A stretch of DNA of 64,000 bases, from positions 310,001 through 374,000 of the forward strand of contig NZ_CP109179.1 in the NCBI RefSeq assembly GCF_036248255.1, given 5' to 3'. The translations under genes and the position numbers were made by a program. The notes beneath the pieces were generated by a model that saw only the letters and a program-made list of their open reading frames with translations, made no database searches and was not told the origin of the DNA. The DNA comes from Streptomyces sp. NBC_01717 (GTDB lineage Bacteria; Actinomycetota; Actinomycetes; Streptomycetales; Streptomycetaceae). How positions within the stretch are numbered: position 1 is the first letter of the stretch; each line of letters starts with the position of its first letter. Positions 1 to 9,252 of this stretch are shown piece by piece.

Positions 1-887
1 TAGGGCCAGGCGATGCTCGAGGGAGTGCCGCAGTTCAGTCCGGCCATGACAGTATCGCCGGTGGTGACGCTGACGGGCTCACCGATGGTGAGACTTTCGA
101 GGACGCAGGCCGCGGTCTTCGGTTCCACCGACAACAGCGCCGGAGCCCATCCGGACGGGCGGCTTCGGTAGTGGGTGACCACAGCCTGGGCCAGTGACCC
201 CACACCCACCGGGATGGAGACCAGGTCAGGTCCTGCGACGACCCCTTCGGCTACCAGCTGCTCGTCGATCTCGACACAGAGGGTGGAGTAGCCCTCGACG
301 ATCCACCCCGGGATCTGCTCATAGCCCAGCCAGGCGGTGTCCTGGACCAGGACCGCGTCCGGCGCGGCAGCCGCCACGGCCGCCAGGCGCACGGCCTCGT
401 CGTACGGTCCCGCAACCTCGGTAACCTTCGCCTGCTCGGCGACGATGGCCGCCACGGCCTGCGGATGCACGCCCTGCGGGACGAAAACGTGGGCGTGCTG
501 CCCGAGCAGGCGTGCCGTGCGGGCCACCGCCCGGCCGTGGTTGCCGTCGGTGGCCGTCACCAGGGTGACCGGAGTCGTTTCCTTGCCACTCGCTGCGCGC
601 TCGGCAAGGGTGCGGTGGACCGCCCAGGACGCACCCAGCGCCTTGAACGCGGGCAGCCCCAGACGGCTCGACTCGTCCTTGACGAATACACGACCTACGG
701 CGAACTCCGCTGCAAGCGAAGGAAGTTCGGTCAACGGGGTGGGTGAGTAGTCGGGCAGCGCGGCATGGAACCCCCGCACCTCGGCAGGCGCGGGTTCACA
801 CCGCCAAGTACGGGCGCTAGGCCGCACAGACCAGGGCAGGGCACGGAGGGAGGACACGTTCTCAGACACACGATCAGGGTGTATCAT
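1..887 (-). CDS. Diaminopropionate ammonia-lyase, C-terminus off the window
   Basis: PLP-dependent lyase expected to convert 2,3-diaminopropionate to pyruvate and ammonia in the cytoplasm. The minus-strand translation begins near an ATG at 887 preceded by GGAGG (3-base gap, rather tight; a GTG at about 857 is an alternative). It reads W-R-C, then KDESSRLGLPAFKALG containing the PLP lysine, a D-G-N-H-G-R substrate loop, and QDTAWLGYEQIPGWIVEGY, which is the signature stretch of the DpaL/YgeX family within fold-type II PLP enzymes. About 295 residues are present of the usual 370-400; the end lies beyond base 1. The gene is divergent from the LysR regulator at 987, which may control it. No frameshift is seen. 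Confidence 0.85.
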   Translation of the reverse strand, partial: MIHPDRVSENVSSLRALPWSVRPSARTWRCEPAPAEVRGFHAALPDYSPTPLTELPSLAAEFAVGRVFVKDESSRLGLPAFKALGASWAVHRTLAERAASGKETTPVTLVTATDGNHGRAVARTARLLGQHAHVFVPQGVHPQAVAAIVAEQAKVTEVAGPYDEAVRLAAVAAAAPDAVLVQDTAWLGYEQIPGWIVEGYSTLCVEIDEQLVAEGVVAGPDLVSIPVGVGSLAQAVVTHYRSRPSGWAPALLSVEPKTAACVLESLTIGEPVSVTTGDTVMAGLNCGTPSSIAWP

Positions 888-904
888 CCGCCTCCGGTCG
901 GTCT

Positions 905-958
905 AGCGATACTTTTCGACCTGTACTCATCGGAGAAACCAACCACTTAGCTATCGCT
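905..958. promoter_or_regulatory. Candidate operator in the divergent dpaL-like/lysR intergenic region
   Basis: AGCGATA at 905-911 and its complement TATCGCT at 952-958 form a spaced inverted repeat in the roughly 100-base gap between two divergent genes. This is where LysR regulators normally bind. The arms are short and widely spaced, so this is only a candidate. Confidence 0.25.
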
Positions 959-986
959 CCGCGTCGGTGAGGAGGGCGGTCTGCCG

Positions 987-1907
987 ATGTTCGACCTGCA
1001 CCGACTGCGCCTGCTGCGCGAACTCAAGCACCGCGGCACCCTGGCGGCCGTAGCCGCAGCCCTGTGCTACGCCCCGTCCTCCGTCTCCCAGCAGCTCTCG
1101 CAGTTGGAGACCGAAGTGGGCGTTCGGCTGCTGGAACCGGTCGGGCGGCGGGTGCGGCTGACCGAGCAGGCCGAGATCCTCGTCGCCCACACCGAAGCGG
1201 TTCTCGAACGCCTGGAGCGTGCGGAGGCGGACATCGCCACCTCCCTGACAGACCTGACCGGCACCCTGCGCATCGCCTCGTTCCAGACGGCCGCCCTGGC
1301 CTTGGTTCCCACTGCGCTCGACCTCCTGCGTGATCGGCACCCGCGCCTGCGGGTCCACGTCACACACATGGAGCCGGAAAGGGCCCTGCTTGCCCTGCAG
1401 GCCCACGACTTCGACCTGGTCCTCACCGAGGAATACCCCGGCAACCCCAACCCGCGGCCCGCCGAACTCGAAGAGGAAGAGCTGCTCGACGACCCCCTCC
1501 ACCTCGCACTGCCGAAGCCTTCGGACGACGCGCATGCTGGTAGCCCGATGGCGGCACTGCGCTCACTCGCGGACCATCCCTGGGCAATGGAACCGGAAGG
1601 CACACCCGCCCGGCAGTGGGCCATGACGCTGTGCCGCAACGCCGGCTTCGAACCTGACGTACGGTTCGAGACCACCGACCTCCTCCTCCATGTCCGCCTC
1701 GTCGAGCAGAAACACGCCGCCGCCTTCCTTCCCAACCTCGTCTGGTGCGGACAGCGCCCGACCCTCACTCTGCGGCAACTCCCCCGCGGACAGCGCACAC
1801 GCTGCATTTTCACCGTCGTACGCCGTGGCCGCAGCCAGCACCCCGCCATCCTCGCCTGCCGGGACACCCTCCGCCGCGCGGTCACCCTCCGCTCCAGCCA
1901 GACATAG
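987..1907 (+). CDS. LysR-family transcriptional regulator
   Basis: DNA-binding regulator of 306 residues, the normal length for the family. Residues 1-60 form the winged HTH (LRELKHRGTLAAVAAAL, then SSVSQQLSQLE). Residues 90-300 are the periplasmic-binding-like effector domain (LRIASFQTAALALVPTALD at its start). ATG at 987 follows GAGGAGGG with an 11-base gap. It is divergent from the diaminopropionate ammonia-lyase gene, so that gene is the natural candidate target; the inducer is unknown. Confidence 0.93.
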   Translation: MFDLHRLRLLRELKHRGTLAAVAAALCYAPSSVSQQLSQLETEVGVRLLEPVGRRVRLTEQAEILVAHTEAVLERLERAEADIATSLTDLTGTLRIASFQTAALALVPTALDLLRDRHPRLRVHVTHMEPERALLALQAHDFDLVLTEEYPGNPNPRPAELEEEELLDDPLHLALPKPSDDAHAGSPMAALRSLADHPWAMEPEGTPARQWAMTLCRNAGFEPDVRFETTDLLLHVRLVEQKHAAAFLPNLVWCGQRPTLTLRQLPRGQRTRCIFTVVRRGRSQHPAILACRDTLRRAVTLRSSQT

Positions 1908-1974
1908 GACGTCGGCTCACCGTTGGAGGTCGTGTTCTCCCGGTGTTCCCCCGGAATTCAAGGCTGGTCCTGTG

Positions 1975-2130
1975 CTGTCGGCTCACGCCAAGAGACCGTG
2001 GTCGCGCCGGTGAGGCGGCAAGCCATCAGGTCGGTCATGATCAGGTGGATCACCACTTCGGAACGGACCGACAGGGACTTGCAGCCGCGGGCCAGTCGGC
2101 GGTGGAACATCAGCCAGCCGTAGGTGCACC
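1975..2130 (-). pseudogene. C-terminal scrap of an IS5-type transposase
   Basis: Minus-strand translation reads RTYGWLMFHRRLARG followed by a stretch resembling the M-I-x-x-x-M-x-x-L-M-x-R-R-L end of IS5-family DDE transposases. There is no upstream catalytic part. The TnpB-like element end at 2143 directly abuts it. Confidence 0.5.
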
Positions 2131-2142
2131 GTTCCTAGCCAG

Positions 2143-2430
2143 TGCACATAAGTGAGTCCTGGACCCACTGTTGTGTACTGGGCGCATCCCGAACGGTGTT
2201 GGATGCACTGGGTTCCCGCGTTCGCTTCCCGCTCGGCGACGGCCCTCCAGGGGGCCGGTCCGTGGTGGGTGGGCGGGTTCCCTCACGCCCCTGGTCGCCT
2301 GACGCCGCCTAGATCGCGATCGGGCGACGCCCTACGCGATCACTCCGGTAGTGCGGGGGCGGTGCCGTCCGACGCCGGACCGGGTACCCGAGAGCGCGTC
2401 GCCCGATCGTGATCTAGGCGGCGTCGCTCC
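2143..2430 (-). mobile_element. Remnant (copy A) of the 3' end of a TnpB-like IS200/IS605-type element
   Basis: This shares long blocks with 7841-8440, 30963-32660 and 45583-45836/46841-46900. In copy C these blocks are the C-terminal coding part and right end of a TnpB-like gene on the minus strand. Only the last coding segment and the right end survive here. The element end reads, on the minus strand, ACTTATGTGCACTGGCTAGG then AACGGT, after which sequence differs between copies. Confidence 0.55.
2303..2423. repeat. 28-bp inverted repeat inside TnpB-like remnant A
   Basis: Arms at 2303-2330 and 2396-2423 are complementary at 27 of 28 positions. The right arm is the normal TnpB-like coding sequence; the left arm is an inverted partial copy of it. 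The 65-base spacer would form a long hairpin loop. Confidence 0.8.
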
Positions 2431-2451
2431 CGGGCTACTAGGGGAAGTGCT

Positions 2452-2975
2452 GTGCCGGACGCGGCTCCTGGTGCTTCCGGCACAGTGCTCCGTTGGCACC
2501 GCGACCTCGTGGCCCGCCGACGCGCCGTCCAGCCCAAACCGAAGTGCGGAGGCCAGCCCCGCACCGTGCACTCGATCCGAACGCTCCTGCTGCGCCTGGT
2601 CGCCAGCACGCCTTTTGCTCAGGGACCGGGACGGGAAGTTCCCGCAGTTGTTCGAGGACGCTGGTATCAGAGTGGTTCTCAGCGGTGCACTAATGCCGAG
2701 AATGAACTCGGTCATGGAGCAGTGGATGCAGAGTTGCAGACGAGATCGGCTGCACCGCACTTTGATCTGGCACAAGCGCCAACTCCTGTACAGTCTGCGC
2801 GAGTTCGAGTTCTTCGATGACGAGCAACAGGCCGCACCAGGGCCTCGCCAACGCCCGGCCCCTCCACCCGCTGCCCGCTCCGATCGAGGATCCGGAACGG
2901 ATCGCCCATCTGGACATACGACGACGAGCCCGACTTGGTGGCACCCTCTACGAGTACCGACATGCTGCCTGACCA
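2452..2975 (+). pseudogene. Broken rve-type integrase/transposase, C-terminal part
   Basis: Fragments in more than one frame. An N-terminal piece (VLRWHRDLVARRRAVQPK) is joined by deletion to a catalytic piece, LLRDRDGKFPQLFEDAGIRV, then M-P-R-M-N-S-V-M-E-Q-W and the closing L-R-E-F-E region. This is the rve/DDE core of an IS481- or IS3-like integrase. The middle of the core is missing, so it is not functional. Confidence 0.6.
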
Positions 2976-3206
2976 GCATGGATGAGGTATTCGGCAAGCG
3001 CAGGCACGGGCCGACAGGCTGTGTGCTGCAGAGGCTGCGACCTATCCCGTTGCGAACTCACGCGAACGAAACCGCCTGGGCAGCGTGGTGAAAGGCAACA
3101 GGGCGATCCACGCGCGGCCGCGTGCTGCGCGCCATGCGCATTACCGAAGGACGGCATAACTGCCCGTCAAGCTCACCCACCATGCGAGAAAGTGGAGGAA
3201 CATACG

Positions 3207-4538
3207 ATGCCCAAGGGACGACGGCCAGACAGCGGCGAACGTCTGACTGAGATCGGCTCAGGCGAACTCGCCCCGGTGATCGCCGCTCGCCAGACGTCCG
3301 TGCGTCAACCAGTTGTGATGTCCGTCGTGGCGGGCGACTCCGGTGAGGCCCTGGCAGCGGTCGCCGTACAGGCGAATACCGAAGAGGGGGCCCCCGCGCC
3401 CGCGGCTGGCACGCAAGAGCCCGAGGCTGCCGAGGGGAACACGGAAGCCGCGCAGAGCGACAAGAAGACGTCGCGGGAACAGACGCGGACGGAGTCCAGG
3501 GAGAGGGACTTGCCACGCCTTGCCCGTCTTGGCAAGGCAAGGAAGGAATCCGGCAGGGGCGCAGCGGCGCCGAGCGAGCCCGAGGCTGACGCCGACGCCC
3601 CGCCAGCAGAAACCGCGCGGAGCGCCGAGGGCGGAGCAGCCGGGAAGGGGGATGTCGGCCTTGACGCTCCGGACGGCACCGGGCCGTTGGAGGAGGGTGC
3701 TGACGGGCGGTCCTGGGGAGGCCGCCCCAAGAAGCCGATGCTGGCCGCCGCGGCTCTGGTCGGCGCAATATTGCTTGGCGTCCCGCTCCTGCTCGTGGGC
3801 GAGGACCACGACAATCCGCATGACTCAGCCGCGAACTTCCCCCAGGACGCCCGTATGACGGATTCCAGCACGACGGGCGGAGATCTCGGGAATTACGTTC
3901 CGCAACCACCGTCCACCAGCTCGCAACCGGACGGATCACCGGAGTCGAAGAAGCACCACTTCAAGAAGACCGCGTCCGACGGCAAACCGAAGACGGCGGC
4001 CACTTCCCCCGGCAGCGATAGCGGAAAAGTACGACAGAGTGCGCCACAGCCCCAGAGGTCTGGCACGGCAGAGCAGAAGAAGCCAAGCGCCTCCAACGCA
4101 CCGGCCGCGGATCCTGTCACGCAAGGCCGCTGGGCCACGTACACCTTCAGCATGACGAACCGGCTCCTCGGCAGGTGCCTGGTCAAGAACTCTTCCTCCA
4201 CAGACGTCGCACAGGGCTCCTGCGACTACGACAACGACAACGACAAGTGGCGGTTCAACGCCGTGGGCGACGGCACGTATCTGATCAAGAACGAAGCGGC
4301 TAATCAGTGCCTGGACACCAACGGCAAGGACATGTACTTCTCTGGCTGCGCCACAGGGGACATCGGACAGCGCTGGCACTTTTTGGCGGCGGAAGGGTGC
4401 AGCCTCGTGATCAAGAGCAAACAGTACGGCGACTATCTGACGGCGTGGAACGACAGAAGGGTCACCCTGGCGGACCCCAGCACGGTGGACAATCCGGGCA
4501 AGTACAAGTGGGAAGCCCCGTCGCTGCGCAGGTGCTGA
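3207..4538 (+). CDS. Single-pass membrane protein with C-terminal ricin-type beta-trefoil
   Basis: A 443-residue protein of unrecognised overall function. ATG at 3207 is chosen over upstream in-frame starts because GGAGG lies 9 bases before it. Residues 1-175 are charged, Ala/Glu-rich and low-complexity. Residues 178-198 form one membrane helix (LAAAALVGAILLGVPLLLVG). Residues 200-305 are a Ser/Pro/Lys-rich spacer. Residues 310-443 form a ricin-like lectin domain with N-Q-C-L-D-T and Q-R-W-H-F motifs. The likely topology is cytoplasmic N-terminus and exported lectin domain, perhaps binding wall or extracellular glycans. It stands alone between transposon scars. The ricin call is fairly sure; the ligand is unknown. 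Confidence 0.8.
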   Translation: MPKGRRPDSGERLTEIGSGELAPVIAARQTSVRQPVVMSVVAGDSGEALAAVAVQANTEEGAPAPAAGTQEPEAAEGNTEAAQSDKKTSREQTRTESRERDLPRLARLGKARKESGRGAAAPSEPEADADAPPAETARSAEGGAAGKGDVGLDAPDGTGPLEEGADGRSWGGRPKKPMLAAAALVGAILLGVPLLLVGEDHDNPHDSAANFPQDARMTDSSTTGGDLGNYVPQPPSTSSQPDGSPESKKHHFKKTASDGKPKTAATSPGSDSGKVRQSAPQPQRSGTAEQKKPSASNAPAADPVTQGRWATYTFSMTNRLLGRCLVKNSSSTDVAQGSCDYDNDNDKWRFNAVGDGTYLIKNEAANQCLDTNGKDMYFSGCATGDIGQRWHFLAAEGCSLVIKSKQYGDYLTAWNDRRVTLADPSTVDNPGKYKWEAPSLRRC

Positions 4539-4799
4539 CGATCCGCGGCCGCGGGCGCATCGTCCGCGCGAAGCGCGTTCGACGGCCGTCACGGTCACAG
4601 CAGTAAGACTCCGCGGCACGGGCTTGCCGCCGTCGGTGGAATTCACCATCGATAAGACGTCGGTGGTGCGTTACGGTGCCGCGGCCGGGCTCCTTGACCG
4701 TTGCACCGGGTACCACCGCCGCGCCCCAGAGTTCTTTCCTCAACGTGTTCCGCGTGAAGACCTCGCTTTGAGCCGTTGACCACGTACGTCGTCTCGCTC

Positions 4800-5260
4800 T
4801 CGGTCAAACGGCGTGCCGGTACCCATTGGTCAGACCCCGCGCCTGATTGGGTGCGGGCGGAACCTTCGCACAGCACAGCACTGCCCGCGCTGTTGCCGCC
4901 GAGACGGTGATGCCCGACCGGGGCCGACGCGCCTTGTACGCGGTAGTGCCCCCACAGCGGGTTCTCACGAGCGGGGGCAGGATCAACTCCCGCGTATCCT
5001 CCCGTATCGGCGGTCTACCCGGCTTCTTGCTACAGCAGGGTCCACGTGCTCGCGTTCAGCCTCCCGGTCCAGGCGGAGCACCGTTGCCAGGGTGACGAAG
5101 ACGCTGCTCCAGCATTCTCTGGGCAGCAGCCTCGACAACGCCGCAAGCAGCACCCGGTCCCCCGACCTCGTCATCGGCCTCCTTCCTGGGCCGCCAGTCA
5201 GCCGTGATAGACGGAGCGGCCGACCTCCACGACTCGGCAAAGGGCGGTGGCACTGAACCC
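4800..5260 (-). pseudogene. Transposase scraps between the lectin protein and the SorC-type regulator
   Basis: This covers most of the gene-free stretch 4539-5335. Minus-strand fragments in different frames read V-T-L-A-T-V-L-R, then KPGRPPIREDTRELIL, then V-S-A-A-T-A-R-A-V-L, matching the N-terminal HTH region of rve integrases. A further piece near 5180-5256 (R-S-V-Y-H-G-W-L-A) resembles the start of an IS3 OrfB. All are shifted and truncated. In 4539-4800 I see nothing beyond GC-rich palindromic sequence just after the preceding stop. Confidence 0.45.
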
Positions 5261-5335
5261 GGGCTCGGCTGCTGCGTCTGAATCTAGGAGGCCGTCGCCG
5301 GAAAGTCCTCTCGTGCGCCACTGAGGAGGTTAGAC

Positions 5336-6430
5336 ATGGCTGGCTTAGACACGAACAGCTCACAGCCCTCGCTGCCGCCGAAGGTGATACTGCTTGCCGC
5401 CTCCGTCGCCCGACGGTTCAATCTCGACCACCAGTCCAGGGTGGTGATCTCCATGGAATTCGACATCAGCCGGTTCAAGGTCGCCCACCTGCTGGAGGCG
5501 GCCGTGGCTCTGGCCATCGTCGAAATCAGCATCACGGTCCCGGCCGAGATCGACACCGAGCTGTCCACGGCAACGCGTCGACGATTTGGGCTCAAGCACG
5601 CGATCGTGGTCAAGGCAACAGCCGGCGACCCCGGAGGCGCGGATCCGGTCACTCAATGGCTGGCCCCGACCGCGGCCCACCTCATCGCGACGGTGGTGGA
5701 GCCGGACGACGTGCTCGGGCTGGCATGGGACCACGCCGTGAATTCCGTGACCGCGGGATTCACCAATCTGCTGCTGTGCACCGTCGTCCAGTTGACCAGT
5801 GTCCACCCGCTGCACTCCATCACCGTCGACTCCGGTGAGGCAGTCCGCAGAGCCGCGGCCGCCTCCGGTGGCAAGGGTTACCCCATTTGCGCGCCACTGG
5901 TCCTGCCCAACAAGCTCACCGCCGACATCCTCCGCTGTCAGCCGGGCATCGCTGAATCCCTCAACCAGTTCGACCGGGTCACCAAAGCGGTCATGGCCAT
6001 CGGCGCCTGGGGCAGTACCCTCTCCACCGTCTACGACAGCCTGACCGCGGACGAACGCGAGCTGTACCGCCGGCTCGGCGTCGTCGCCGAGATGGGGGCT
6101 TTGCTGTTCAGCAGGGATGGCAGGGAAATCTCCACCGAACTGAACGCCCGCGTCATCTCCGTCGGAAGCGAACAGTTCCGCCGCATCCCCGAGGTGATCG
6201 GCGTCGCGGGAGGGATTCAGAAGGCGGAGGCGATCGGCGCCGTCCTCAGGTCCGGCCTGCTGACGAGCCTCGTCACGGACAGTTCGGCGGCGCTCCACAG
6301 CCTGGGTGGCTCCCCCTGCAGCGAGCCGAACGGGGAACCGGACCTCGGTCCGCGATTGCGCACGGACAAGGCGGATGTCGTCCGGGACACCTCTCACATA
6401 GGGCTCGCGGAGCCTGCCTGCCCTGGATGA
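5336..6430 (+). CDS. SorC/DeoR-type sugar-binding transcriptional regulator
   Basis: 364 residues. The N-terminal HTH (about residues 18-60: ARRFNLDHQSRVVISMEFDI, S-R-F-K-V-A-H-L-L-E-A-A) is the SorC/DeoR-type start, followed by V-P-A-E-I-D-T-E-L. The remainder matches the sugar-phosphate-binding SorC domain, with G-A-W-G-S-T-L near residue 225 and G-V-A-G-G-I-Q-K-A near residue 290. ATG at 5336 has GAGGAGG 8 bases upstream. Family members usually end soon after the V-T-D motif, so the last 50 residues look like read-through into unrelated DNA. No sugar transport or kinase gene is intact beside it, so its target cannot be inferred. Confidence 0.85.
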   Translation: MAGLDTNSSQPSLPPKVILLAASVARRFNLDHQSRVVISMEFDISRFKVAHLLEAAVALAIVEISITVPAEIDTELSTATRRRFGLKHAIVVKATAGDPGGADPVTQWLAPTAAHLIATVVEPDDVLGLAWDHAVNSVTAGFTNLLLCTVVQLTSVHPLHSITVDSGEAVRRAAAASGGKGYPICAPLVLPNKLTADILRCQPGIAESLNQFDRVTKAVMAIGAWGSTLSTVYDSLTADERELYRRLGVVAEMGALLFSRDGREISTELNARVISVGSEQFRRIPEVIGVAGGIQKAEAIGAVLRSGLLTSLVTDSSAALHSLGGSPCSEPNGEPDLGPRLRTDKADVVRDTSHIGLAEPACPG

Positions 6431-6677
6431 AGCGCTGGGCCGACGGCGGATGAACGAGCTACTCCCGGGCAGGACCGTGGCATTGCCGGGGGGGGAGCGC
6501 TGTACATCCGGGGGCCCGACCCCGTCGACCTCACCCTGGCGATGACCGCTGGCGACGGGCGGGTCGCGGGGGTCGACGGCCTCGTCGTCCCCGGGCACCG
6601 CCCGCTACGGGGCTCCGCCCCCACAGTGACACCGCCACGTCGACCCAAGACGCCTGCGTCCAGGAACCTCAGGAGCC

Positions 6678-7766
6678 ATGGTGATCGTCACCTCCGCCGC
6701 CCTACGGACTTCCCTCAGCCAGCTACCGTCGCCCTGGATGAGCGTCACCAGCACGGACGGAATGCTGTTGGCCCGGTTCCGTCCACCACTTCCCAACCCA
6801 GACCCTTTGGCGCTCGCCCACATCCACCGTCACGGCGGTGGCTGGGCACTGACGGTGCTCGAACCCACGCCCGCCAGCGGGCGGTCGGGAGTGAACCGGA
6901 GCACCAATCGCGGCGGACCGCTCGACGGCGACCCGGCCCCGCGACGTTCATTCCCCGGGCAAGCGTCCTGTGGCGAGGATCTTCAGGAGACTCTCCCGGC
7001 ACTACTCAACGCCGACCGAATCCGTTACTGCGCACCGCCATTGGCCCTGGACGGCCGGTTCGCGATTGCCGCACAGGAGCGCGCGGTCGCCATGGCCGCG
7101 CAGGGACGACCCGGCCGGGAGAGCCCCGTAGGAATCTCGATCTTCCAACGCGTCAAGGCGGCGGGCCACCGGGCCGTTACCGTCGCCCCGCACATGGTCC
7201 GGGGGCCTCGCACTGCCGCAGAATTCGCCTCTTCCTGCCAACAGGCCGCGCAGCGGTGGCGGCCGGCGCACCTGGACGAGGAACTCGTGCACATGGGCAC
7301 AGGGCACGCAGTGGAGGACCTGCGCGGTGTCGTCTACTGGACCGTCGTGTGGGCCCGGCCGTTCACGACTCAGGCGATGGCCGAGCTGATGATCGACGTT
7401 CTCGTACTCACCAACGCCGAACGCGCGGCGGCTGGAGTAGCGCCGCTACTTGCGGACCTGCGGCTGACCGAGGCGGCCCAGGCCCACAGCACGGACATGG
7501 TCGTACGGGTCTTCTACTCCCACACCTGCCCCGAGGGGCGAGAGCCAAGGCACCGGGCCGCAGCGGCGGGCTGGCCCCACCCCGTCGTCGGCGAGAACAT
7601 CGCGTGCGGCCAGCGCTCCCCGGTGGAAGTGGTACGCGGCTGGATGGACAGCCCCGCCCACCGGGCCAACATCCTCAACCCGACCTTCACGCACGTCGGT
7701 ATCGGCTACGCAGTCGGCGGCCTGGCAGGGGGCTACTGGACACAGCTCTTCGGCACGAGTGCTTGA
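6678..7766 (+). CDS. CAP (SCP/PR-1) domain protein, probably two tandem CAP-like domains
   Basis: 362 residues. About residues 235-362 form a clear CAP domain: LTNAERAAAG, an H-S-T-D-M helix, Y-S-H-T-C, GENIACG, and W-M-D-S-P-A-H-R-A-N-I-L-N-P. About residues 110-230 (LPALLNADRIRYCAPPLALD onward) have the same helix order but lack the histidine and N-I-L-N motifs, so they look like a degenerate first CAP domain. CAP proteins are usually secreted, yet no signal peptide is seen from ATG 6678 (AGGAG two bases before). A missed upstream start or a truncated 5' end is possible. The exact role of bacterial CAP proteins is generally unknown. Confidence 0.78.
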   Translation: MVIVTSAALRTSLSQLPSPWMSVTSTDGMLLARFRPPLPNPDPLALAHIHRHGGGWALTVLEPTPASGRSGVNRSTNRGGPLDGDPAPRRSFPGQASCGEDLQETLPALLNADRIRYCAPPLALDGRFAIAAQERAVAMAAQGRPGRESPVGISIFQRVKAAGHRAVTVAPHMVRGPRTAAEFASSCQQAAQRWRPAHLDEELVHMGTGHAVEDLRGVVYWTVVWARPFTTQAMAELMIDVLVLTNAERAAAGVAPLLADLRLTEAAQAHSTDMVVRVFYSHTCPEGREPRHRAAAAGWPHPVVGENIACGQRSPVEVVRGWMDSPAHRANILNPTFTHVGIGYAVGGLAGGYWTQLFGTSA

Positions 7767-7840
7767 ACACCGGAGTCCTTGAGGCGGCAGCTCAGCGGGG
7801 GCGAGGGGCGTAATGCGGTCGAGTAGTCGGAGTATGCACC

Positions 7841-8440
7841 GTTCCGGACGAGTGTGCGTGAGTGAGTCTTGGACCCACTGCTGCGTGCTGGGCGCGTCCC
7901 GAACGGTTTTAGATGTGCTGGGTTCCGCATTCGTTTCCCACTCGGCGACGGTCCTTCGTAGGCCGGCCCTTTGGAGGTGGTCGGATGACCTCACACGCCG
8001 GTGCCCGGTCCGGCCTTGGACGGTCCAATGCCCCGCACACTCACTCCTGTCGTGTGGGGGCGGTGAGGTCTTTCCCTATGCTCTCAACTCCGTTCGAGCA
8101 GGGGGTACTCCATCGTGGATCGGGTATCCAAGGGCGCGTCGTCTGATCGCGATAGCTGCGGCGTCATGGCGGGACGTGGTGCGGCGTGGGGTGACCAGCG
8201 GTGTCTGCTAATGCCGGTCACCTCACATGCTGGTGCAGGCGGGAGCCACCGCGACAAAAGCAACGGCGGGTTCGGCGGCCATGGGGATCAGCCGGGCCGT
8301 GAACTTGCCGATGGGCAGGATGGAGATGTGCTGCCGGAATCGCTTCTGGCTGCTGTGATTCTCGGGTTGTTCACGGTGGTGAAGTCGAACCTTCCGATGC
8401 CGATTGCAGCACAGTGTCGTTCACCCCTGAGAACCAACGC
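7841..8440 (-). mobile_element. Longer remnant (copy B) of the TnpB-like element
   Basis: From about 8440 down to 7841 the minus strand matches the C-terminal half and right end of the element at 30963-32660. Pieces parallel to copy C include A-A-I-G-I, F-R-Q-H-I-S, G-K-F-T-A-R-L-I-P-M-A-A, and R-H-D-A-A-A-I-A-I-R-R-R-A-L-G. Stops and frameshifts interrupt them. The E of the RuvC I-G-I-E-D motif is G here, so a catalytic residue is also lost. Confidence 0.6.
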
Positions 8441-8616
8441 CGCGTCAGCCCGCCGGGGGCCTCCGCACTCGCCGGAGCCCATCAGCAGGTACCCCAGGGT
8501 CACCACTCCGGCGGCGACGAGCAGGGCGACGCCGACGTCTGGGTGCGCGTACGCGATGTATCCCGTGAACGCTCCGACGAGGAGAAGGACAAGGACGCGC
8601 AGATCGAGGGGACCGT

Positions 8617-9252
8617 TCACCGGGTCACCGCCGAGCTGACCGAGGGGGTCACGATGACGTCAGCTGCGGCGAGCTTCCGGGCACGCTGTCGGACCTTGCT
8701 CAGGCGCCGCTCGACCGACTTCCGCGTAGTTCCGAGCCGCTGCGCGATCTGCTCCTGAGTGGCGTCGGTGGTGAGCATGGCCTTGCACACCGCCCGCTCT
8801 TCCATCCAGGCCCCCGCCAAGATGATGTCCAGGGTCTCCTGCAGAACGGTCTGGTTCTCGGGGCCCGGCACGGGGCCATGGCCCCATACAGAGTTGTACT
8901 CCGGGATCGTGTCGGGCCCGAGGATCTCGCGCATCCGCTGCCGGTGGCCGCCGGCCCACTGGCGGTAGGCGTCCCAGTAGAATCACAGGGCGAGGTGCAG
9001 GAAGAAGGTGTTCAGACTCCGTCCGCCCTCAGGCTTCCACTCCTGCCGGCAGCTGGACATGAAGTAGGGGACCGCCCGGCCCAGGCAGTCGATGGCGATG
9101 TCCTGCCGGACGTCGTCCCGGCGCATCATCTCCTCGACTTCGGTGTAGGGCGCCGGGAAGTGGATCTGGCGCTCACGGCACCGTTCGATGATCGTGCCGT
9201 CCGGCATCCAGGCGCGCAGCACCTTCCACTCGTACATCCAGAGGCGGTCGTC
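8617..9252 (-). pseudogene. Sigma-factor-like gene interrupted by an in-frame TGA
   Basis: One reading frame from about 9252 to 8617 encodes a helical region (LWMYEWKVLRAWMPDGTIIE near its start, D-C-L-G-R-A-V-P-Y-F further on) and ends with a sigma-70 region-4-like HTH (ATQEQIAQRLGTTRKSVERR). A TGA at 8983-8985 falls between L-H-L-A-L and F-Y-W-D-A-Y-R-Q-W, with clear continuity on both sides, so a point mutation rather than a natural stop is likely. The N-terminal part is missing from this strand. A plus-strand segment at about 9282-9339 (LFEQLEADGFEGPRF) resembles what should precede it, which hints at a local inversion. TGA readthrough cannot be excluded but is unlikely. Confidence 0.5.

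Noticed and set aside
5360..6598. Long minus-strand open frame of 412 codons
   Set aside because: It is antisense to the SorC/DeoR-type regulator, has arginine- and glycine-rich low-complexity content, and no family resemblance or ribosome-binding site. High GC content produces such shadows.
6542..7813. Plus-strand open frame of 423 codons overlapping the CAP gene
   Set aside because: It is out of frame with the recognisable CAP motifs and its product is a random-looking Pro/Arg-rich sequence.
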